Program-made: the position numbers and the translations under genes
Notes under the pieces: model-generated
The model's database searches: none
What the model was told of the DNA's origin: nothing
Seen by the model: only the letters and a program-made list of their open reading frames with translations
DNA from: Metarhizium brunneum
Lineage: Eukaryota; Ascomycota; Sordariomycetes; Hypocreales; Clavicipitaceae
Assembly: GCF_013426205.1 (NCBI RefSeq)
Contig: NC_089423.1
Coordinates: 2,852,001 to 2,916,000, forward strand
Length of the DNA: 64,000 nucleotides
Reading direction: 5' to 3'
Shown: positions 56,946 through 64,000 of the stretch, piece after piece
Numbering within the stretch: position 1 is the stretch's first letter
Layout: each line of letters starts with the position of its first letter

Positions 56946-59244
56946 ATGGGCAACGGCCAAGGAAAGCCCGTCGATCTCAATGGCGAAGGTAAGTTGTTAC
57001 TCGCCAACGCCTCTGTGCTTACCTTTGTATTCTGTAATTATTACCATGGCCATTTCTACCGCCAAGTGCTGTTCCACCGTCGCCAGCGAATGCCCGAGCT
57101 CCTCCGTCTATGCTCGTCGCTCGCCGACCATCTGCACATGACGCCGCTTCTACGCCTGGCACTGCCGTTCCGCCTCGAAACCGTCACGAGCCTTGTTTGA
57201 CATATGAAGCTAACCAACGGCTGGTAGTAAATCTCAATCACTTCCGCTTGTTGCGGGTCGTCGGCCGAGGCGCTTTTGGCAAGGTGCGCATTGTCGAGCG
57301 CAAGGACACAAATTTGTCCTTTGCGTTAAAGTACATTCGAAAGGATGAAGGTAAGCGGACAAACCAATTTTGGCATCTCTCCACATGCTCCACGACTCGA
57401 CCCCTGCCGAGACACTCTACTCTGTTGGACTCGAACCGGCTCGAGCGTATTAATCATGTTCCCGGAGCTGACTTGGCCTCGATGAAGTCGTTAAATCCGA
57501 AAGCGTGCGCAACATCATTCGCGAGCGAAGGATGTTGGAATACGTTAATCACCCCTTTATCTGTAACTTGAGATACAGCTTCCAAGATATTGAATACATG
57601 TAAGCCTGTATTGAAAGTAGGATTCACGAATTGCGCGCGGGGACGCTAATCCGTCTTGACATAGGTATCTCGTGGTGGATTTGATGAGTGGTGGTGACCT
57701 GCGATTTCATATTTCAAGAAAAACCTTCACTGAGGAAGCCGTTCGATTCTGGATTGCTGAACTCGGGTGTGCACTGCGTTATATCCATGAGCAAAATATC
57801 ATCCACAGAGACGTCAAGCCCGATAACGTTTTACTCGATGCCGACGGTCATGTCCACTTGACAGATTTCGTAGGTAGCACTCTACTGCCTTGGCCTTTGG
57901 GTATCATTGCTGACTGTTGTGCAGAATGTGGCATCGGATATCGTTCCAGGAAGGGTCCTTACTAGCAAATCAGGCACATTGGCTTATCTAGCACCGGAAG
58001 TCTATTCAGGTAAAGGCTACACTGTGTGTGCTGACTGGTGGTCCCTGGGAGTCTTATTCTATGAATGCATCTACAACAAGGTATGTGGGAACTCAAAAAC
58101 AATGTGACAGCAGAGGCAGTTATCCCGCCCTCCCCTTCTTAGGCATTTGTCTCTGAATGTAGGGGAGTCTGGATGCCATGCTCTGCTAGTATGTCCCAGT
58201 GAATTAACTCAGCCCATAGCGCCCCTTTGACGGCAGCAGCGAATCTACACTCAGCCAACAAATTCAGAACTCGAGCCCCAGATATCCCGTTACACAGCCG
58301 CCTGTCTCGTTGACCTGCCTGTACTCTATTCGGGCAGCTCTGGACCCAAACCCACGAACTCGTATGGGTTCAACCTGGGAAAGTTTCATTTACAACGACT
58401 TTTTCAAGGCTATCGACTTCAACCTCCTAGAACAGAAGAGGATAGAGCCTATTTTTATCCCCTCCTCTGATAAAACCAACTTCGATGCCACATACGATCT
58501 TGAGGAGCTGCTACTCGAAGAGGCACCTCTGGAGGCTCGAGCTAGGCGCCAAAAGCCTCGAGAAAGATTAAAGGAAGACGCAACAGACCAGGAGATCAGA
58601 GAGGACGAGTTATATCGCATGATCGAAAAGGATTTCCGACCCTTTGATTATACTGTGGCCGCGTACAAGAAGTATGTTTCACTCGTCCACACGCTCTCCC
58701 ACAACCCCCGTTCCCTTGGAGCCAAGTTTCTAAAACCACACATAGAATCACGGAGGCATCTCGCAGCTTGAATGGGGATCCACAATCGGACGTACAGCCA
58801 AATAATCACCCTCAGGCTCTAACAACAGATAAAGCTACACCTATTCCTGCCGGTGGAACCGTTCAACAAACCTCTCACCCAGTACCTGCAGGAACAATAC
58901 CTAACCCTGATCCTAGACAAGGTCGACCTGTGCGTCCCGCGCCGCCGCCTCCCCTGTTTCACCAGAGCGAATACGTCTCGCGAGCACTGCCGCCGACAAG
59001 CAAACGAGTAGCAAGTTCTACCGGTGGGGTCTCAGTGACTCTGGATGGCGGAGGGAGTTGGTCTGAGCTTGCTCGACAGGATGCCACGCTTCCGACTGAT
59101 GCCAACACGCCAGCCGACTCCAAGGCTGAAAGCTCAAGCGGCATGTTTGGCTTTCTTAAAAGCAAAAAGGGTAGAAACAACAGTCCCAAGCCCAAGGAAA
59201 GAGGTGTCCTGGGCAAAGAAGGCGCAAGAGTGATCATCAGCTAG
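56946..59244 (+). CDS. YANK/STK32-type serine/threonine kinase (AGC group)
   Basis: Seven exons: 56946-56988, 57087-57350, 57488-57599, 57665-57869, 57925-58080, 58220-58671 and 58746-59244; 576 residues. The start MGNGQGK is a good N-myristoylation site. Kinase marks are the loop GRGAFGKV, lysine in [17 protein letters not shown], the metal motif as DFN instead of DFG (LTDFNVAS), and YLAPEVY. DFN and the N-terminal MGxx plus NLNHFRLLR are hallmarks of the YANK (STK32) family, sparse in yeasts but present in filamentous fungi. The C-terminal tail (NDFFKAIDF onward, then [11 protein letters not shown]) resembles the AGC tail; a Pro/Ser-rich disordered end follows. Likely membrane-associated by lipid. 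Function in fungi is little known. First-intron acceptor chosen at GCCAG by frame. Confidence 0.9.
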
Positions 59245-60981
59245 CTGTCGACAGATTTTGCGGGCGTGAGCATTCCAATACCTACTGGCCACGTGGCTCT
59301 TTGAACACTTTTTGTGACTCGTCATGAAGAACCCAAGAGTCCTTCTCTCGGCTTGGCGATCAAAGTTTCGAGGCATTTCTTGCAAATCAGGAATACTGCG
59401 TGTGTGGCTGTGCAAGCTAGTATTTTGTGATGCGAGTTTTCTGCCCGTCGAAGGCAGCGACGATGACGACATGGCGCAGTTTGGGGTAAACCCGACGACC
59501 ATGCTTGGGGAGGGGGCGGGCGATGTGGTAAAGCCGCGGCGTTTTCGATACATGCAGGATGAGGCAATTGGCGAACTCACTTTACCGAGACGCCCTGGAG
59601 TTTTCTTTGAGCAACCGCGGGTAACGGTTTGTACAGAGTGCATACGTCGGCGTAAGGGAATCGGCCAAGTACGCAGACACATCAGGATCTTGCACGTATA
59701 ATTGTTGCGACTCTCTATTTTTGGTTTGCTTTTTTTTATACTTTATCATATCTTGGTGTTTTGCTGTTTCGTCACCTGGGGCGGCGCGTCCGAGCCAGAA
59801 ACTATATTACAGAGATGCATTTGCCAACATGTACAGACTATGGCTGTTGGTTGGCCGGTATGGAGGCAGGTGTAGAGCAACGGCCATAAGAGTGGCTTGG
59901 GAATAAATAAGGAAATAATCGTTTTGATGACCAAACTTTGACCCCCCCCCCCTGGTAGTGTCGCGAAAGGACAAGAACAACCACGTTTCGGCTGCTAGCC
60001 TGTGCATTTTTTCCTTCCTATTTTGGCGGCCCGGGTGTCTGTCATGAGTTTCTCATTGTTAGAACTTGCGTCTCGAGTTTGACATGCGGCGCGTGCATTG
60101 AATACGGTGGCGGTGACAGTGACGGCATTTAACCAGCTGCGTAGGGGTGGGCATATATACGTGTGTATGTGTGTCCGCAAAACTCAAGGGCTTTGGATAG
60201 GATACTCTCTATGATGTATCCATGATGGGAAGCAAATGGCAAAACATTGAGTGGATTTATTGAGCAATGTCACTTCTCTGTTTGATATACACGACTACCA
60301 TGAACCTTGCAATGCTGACAATCACACCGGCGAAAAAACATGAATCGTCCAAAACACACCTCGTGTCTGTTAACACGATGCAATTCAAAGTACATCTGCC
60401 TGAATGCCAACTAGGTAGTTAAGATGGTTCAAAGGTAAAAAGGAAAATAGTCCAACTCCCCATTGTTGCAGATATCCGGGACAAAAAAGAAAAGAAAAGA
60501 AAAAGCAACTGGCATCAACTTGGAATCTCGACAAAAAGACCCGTTTCCCAAAATAAAACAAAACATAAAAACTCTAGCTCAAGTAGCAGATGCGTAGCGA
60601 CTGTGAGGGAGAAGTCATAATTGTGGTGGTGTATCTTTTGTCAGTTGGCTCCGCCCTTGTGTTCCTTTCCTACTTTGCTCGATAAGGTTGCCATGTTGCC
60701 CCTGCGCCGTGCCGAAATTACCCCTCTTCCTAGGCAAGTCGATTTTCCATATGTGTTTCCCAACCGGCTATGTCGTGAACGCCGTAAATATCCTACTCTT
60801 GTATTGTATTTTTGCTCTTGTTACCATGCTCATAATCATCCACGCGTGACAGAAGGCTGGAAAAAGATGTTGCGCCTCCGGCCCAAGACTAAAGCCATAC
60901 ATACACTGTACACAGCACTAGCTCGTGTGTCGTTACCAACCGAACGGCCAGCTAGGGGACATGCCGGTTGGGAATGAGCCG
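59245..60981. other. Convergent 3' intergenic region (kinase / YAP1)
   Basis: 1737 bases between two convergent stops. AT-rich with AATAAA near 59902, a run of about a dozen C near 59942 and A-rich AAAGAAAAGA tracts near 60484-60505. Small frames only; long 3' untranslated regions are likely. Confidence 0.55.
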
Positions 60982-62825
60982 TCAGGGTGTTGTCACTCCA
61001 TTCGGCTTCTCCGGGTCAACAGAGATGCCTAGCTTAGTGGCCATGCAATCCGCGGATACATCCTTGCCCATGTACTTCTTGAGAATCGTGTCGAAATCCC
61101 TTTCAGCCACCACAGGACCACTGCCAGAACACTTGGCCTTCTTGGTAAGTTCAGAGCATAGCCCATCCAGGTCGAATTCACCGTTCTGGGCCTTGGGACA
61201 CTCTTGCAGCTTCTCCCTGTTGCAGACATTAGTATTAAATGGTACAGGAAAGTTGCACATTGGTGAGTACGTACCAGAGTTGATTGCAACTCATATTCGG
61301 CTTGTTACCCATATCATCGTCAATGGAATTCTGCTGGGCGTCAATCTCGGCAATGAGGTTCTTCTTTGGAGCATGCTCGTTGGGAGCAGCATTATAAGGC
61401 GTGAAAAAGTCGGTGTCTACTCCGTCATTGAAGAAGAAGTCATCAAAAGTTGGGTTGGACAAGACGTTCTCCTGTGACTCTCGGTAATCACCAAACAATT
61501 GGGGATCAAAGTGGCCGCCGCCGTTCTGCTGGACAAGCCAGTCAAAGCTAGGACTAGCAATGTCAACATGGGCAAACTGAGCGAATGGTTGATCCGCTGT
61601 CGTCGTCGCGGGCTGCTCCTCGCCAATGGTTGTCAGTGTCTCGAGAGGCTTGAAGCTCATGGGAGACTGTGTAAAAGGTTCGGGAGAAGTCCCACAGGAC
61701 GAGCTGGGGCCGGCGTTGGAGTTGGATGATGCGGAAGGTGAGCTAGTAGCGGCAGCAACACTGAAGGGGACGGAATCGACGCTGGCACGGGAGCCAGTGC
61801 GAGTCGAGTTGGACATGGAAGGCGCAAAGACGCCGGCAAATTTAGCAAAGTCGTCCTGGGTTGGCCGCTGCACGCTAGACTGAGGCGATTTGCCTTCGCT
61901 GGCAATGCTGCGGGCTGGGCTGTTCTTCTGGCCGTTCTGTTGGGGACTGAGAGGCTGTGATGAAGGCTGCTTGATTGGCGGGCCGGGAAGGGCGCCGAAC
62001 TTGGGGAACTCGAATTGAAAGCTGACATCGCTCAAATTATTCAGAGCAGCACTGCCAAATGACACCTTGTCTCGGGGTGTGGGCTTGTGCTGTGACATGA
62101 CAGCGACACGCTGCTTATACTGGTTCAACTCGGTAGTGATGCGATCCACTTCGGCTCGTAGCTTGCCATTCTCATGGTTGGCAGCCTCGGAAGCCTTTTC
62201 TAGCTCATCAACCTTGGTCTCCAGGTCCTTTAGATGCTTTTCCTTACGCTCCCTGAAAGCTCGCTGAGCGGCTCTATTCTGTGCCTTGCGCTTCTTCCGT
62301 TGGCAGTCAGCAAAGCCGGGCGTAACATGAAGATGAAACACGACATATGGGAAGAGTACTTACCGAAGTTGGCTCAGAGGTGAGGGGCTTGCGGCCAGGC
62401 TTCTTGGCAATCTTCTCTGTGCCTTCCCGTCTCTTGGAGTCATTGCCGGGACTGCTGTCATCTTCCTCGTCATCAGGATGACTTCTCTTCTCATGGCCAT
62501 CATTCTCCGTCGACTCGGATGAGACAGTTCCGGGGGCATCCGCAACCATCTTGGCATGTTCACCGCCGTTACTGGCAAACGAAAAGTCGAAGCTAGAGTC
62601 GCCAAAGTCGTAGTCGATGTTGTCTAGGTACGGGCTCTCTTGGAAGGCAGAATTGTCCACATTCTGCATCGGAGAGCCCTGGAATGAGCTCGGGGACACA
62701 GATAAGCCTTTGGCTGTCGGCGAGGCGGAAGCCTGCGGTTTGTTGGCGTTGAGCGCAGCGAAAAGCAGGCTCTGTTGATGCGGGGTTAGGAGGAAGTTGG
62801 GTGGCAAAGAACCGCCTGAAGCCAT
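60982..62825 (-). CDS. YAP1: YAP1/AP-1-type bZIP oxidative-stress transcription factor
   Basis: Three exons, 62825-62364, 62293-61275 and 61216-60982; 571 residues. The basic region begins at about residue 155 (KRKAQNRAAQRAFRERK), the Pap1/Yap1 form with Gln-Asn-Arg contacts, followed by a leucine zipper (LETKVDELEKA and on). The middle is Ser/Pro/Gln-rich (transactivation). The C-terminus holds the redox domain: cysteines in SCNQLW, ECPKA, LCSEL, KCSGS and DCMAT, next to the nuclear export segment FDTILKKYMG. Oxidation locks these cysteines and keeps the factor in the nucleus to induce antioxidant genes. The last intron restores NQLWEKLQECP. Length matches ascomycete Yap1/Ap-1 proteins. Confidence 0.96.
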
Positions 62826-64000
62826 CGCGATTTTGGTATTTTTTCTTCTTTTTTGGCAGTGCAAGCGTGTACAAGCGCGAGGAGCGATGATTTTAGGGGG
62901 TAGGAGCAAAAAGATACAAGCAAAAAAAGAAGGAAAGACAGGGTGCAGACAGTAATGCCGTTATGGATCAAAGTGTCCAGTGTGCGGTGGCGGGTTCGGT
63001 CTTAAGTCCGGAAAGCGACACAGTGACGCAAGCCACAGCTCACGGATATGAGGAGCAACAGCTCGGATACACTGAATGAAGCACTCGAGTTGTTCAGGGC
63101 TATGATTGCATTCTTTGCCCACCAGGAGGAGCGCAAAGAGTTGGCGGACGACCCAAGTGAAAAACAAAGGCCAAGGGCGTACTGGACGAGTGGCTGGGGG
63201 GCGAAACGACTTGCAGCACGTTGCAGGGTGTTTCGACAATGGGGGATCCTGTAAGGCGGGAGTCGGAAAAAAAAGTTGCTGCCTGAGTCACGAATTGGCC
63301 TCTTTGTTCCAGTCGATTCTGCCTCGACAGGTGCTGAGACGAATTCAGGGGTGGGAAGCAGAATGATGAGTTGATGGCAGGTCGGTTCTGAGGCCCGGAG
63401 CCAACGGGGCAGGGAATGGAATCACTGCGAACTGGGACCAGCAAGCGCGAAATTGAATTTGTAAGCCGGTCCAACATTGAAGCCAGGGCGGGGTTCAGGC
63501 TGTTCTGGTTTCAGACGCTCCGTGTGAACAACGACAGGAAACGGTAGACGACAAAGCCCGTGAAGGAACGCACGGTGGGTCGCCAACGGGCGTTGCCAAT
63601 TGACCAGTGGACCGTTGAATCTCCCAGACCATCATATGCATGGGTTGGCCTTGATCCAGATGCTGCTCACTTTCATGCGGGCCACATTCCATGTCAGCAT
63701 TTTGTCAGGCGGCACTACGGAGTAGAGACTTGGCCTCTCTGCGCGGTTCGGTATTGAGACGCTTGCGCTCGGCCACCCCTGTGTCGCTCACTACCGAGGA
63801 CTGTGCGCACACTGTACCCAAGGTGAGAAGGCCATCGTTCGAGCTTACAGGCACGTCCAAGCAGACGAGGAAAGCCAGATGTTCATGTCTGGTCCGTTTC
63901 CCTCCTGTCTTCAGACAGATCTGACCAGCTGTGATTGCACCCAACTCAGCGGGCAAAGCCTACCTACCATACAGTGCCGAAAACCAGTCGCACTGCCACC
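62826..64000. other. Region upstream of YAP1 to the window end
   Basis: 1175 bases containing the YAP1 promoter and leader. One TACGGAGTA 9-mer lies at 63716-63724. Frames are short and without domains. A gene could begin beyond the edge. Confidence 0.5.

Overview
This window is nuclear DNA of a filamentous ascomycete, most likely a Sordariomycete and probably Hypocreales (inferred from protein character and gene architecture, not from a search). Most of the 19 protein genes are broken by short introns with GT..AG ends. They encode eukaryotic proteins of typical fungal kinds: HP1, COX15, UTP14, STN1, YAP1, FMP52, a CAX antiporter, GH81 and GH115 enzymes. No rRNA, tRNA, CRISPR array or prokaryotic operon was recognised. 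All exon coordinates were assembled by hand from reading frame, splice sites and known family motifs.

Left part (1-23 kb): HP1 chromodomain protein (-); a neprosin-type secreted peptidase (+) with gene-empty DNA on both sides; an uncharacterised zinc-finger/coiled-coil protein (+); COX15 (-) and UTP14 (+) diverging from a 305-bp promoter; a vacuolar Ca2+/H+ antiporter (-); then about 3 kb with no gene.

Middle (23-49 kb): a GH81 beta-1,3-glucanase (-) with an apparent GC-AG intron; STN1 telomere-capping protein (-); a DNAJC9-like protein (-) divergent from a small zinc deaminase (+); a GH115 alpha-glucuronidase-like enzyme (+) without a visible signal peptide; FMP52 (-); a GPI-type purple acid phosphatase (+) with two CACGTG boxes upstream; a RING protein (+) convergent with a DUF3632 protein (-); a secreted serine carboxypeptidase (+) flanked by two related Tc1/mariner-like remnants; a kynurenine-formamidase-like hydrolase (+) convergent with a short-chain dehydrogenase (-).

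Right part (49-64 kb): an 8-kb stretch with no supportable gene, holding six of nine copies of the 9-mer TACGGAGTA/TACTCCGTA; then a myristoylated YANK/STK32-type kinase (+) convergent with the YAP1 redox transcription factor (-).

The genes do not form one pathway or a secondary-metabolite cluster. It is a mixed housekeeping region with several secreted hydrolases (neprosin, GH81, phosphatase, carboxypeptidase). The least explained items are the repeated 9-mer in the gene-empty DNA, the paired 7-bp G-quadruplex-type arrays, the transposon remnants and the uncharacterised zinc-finger protein.
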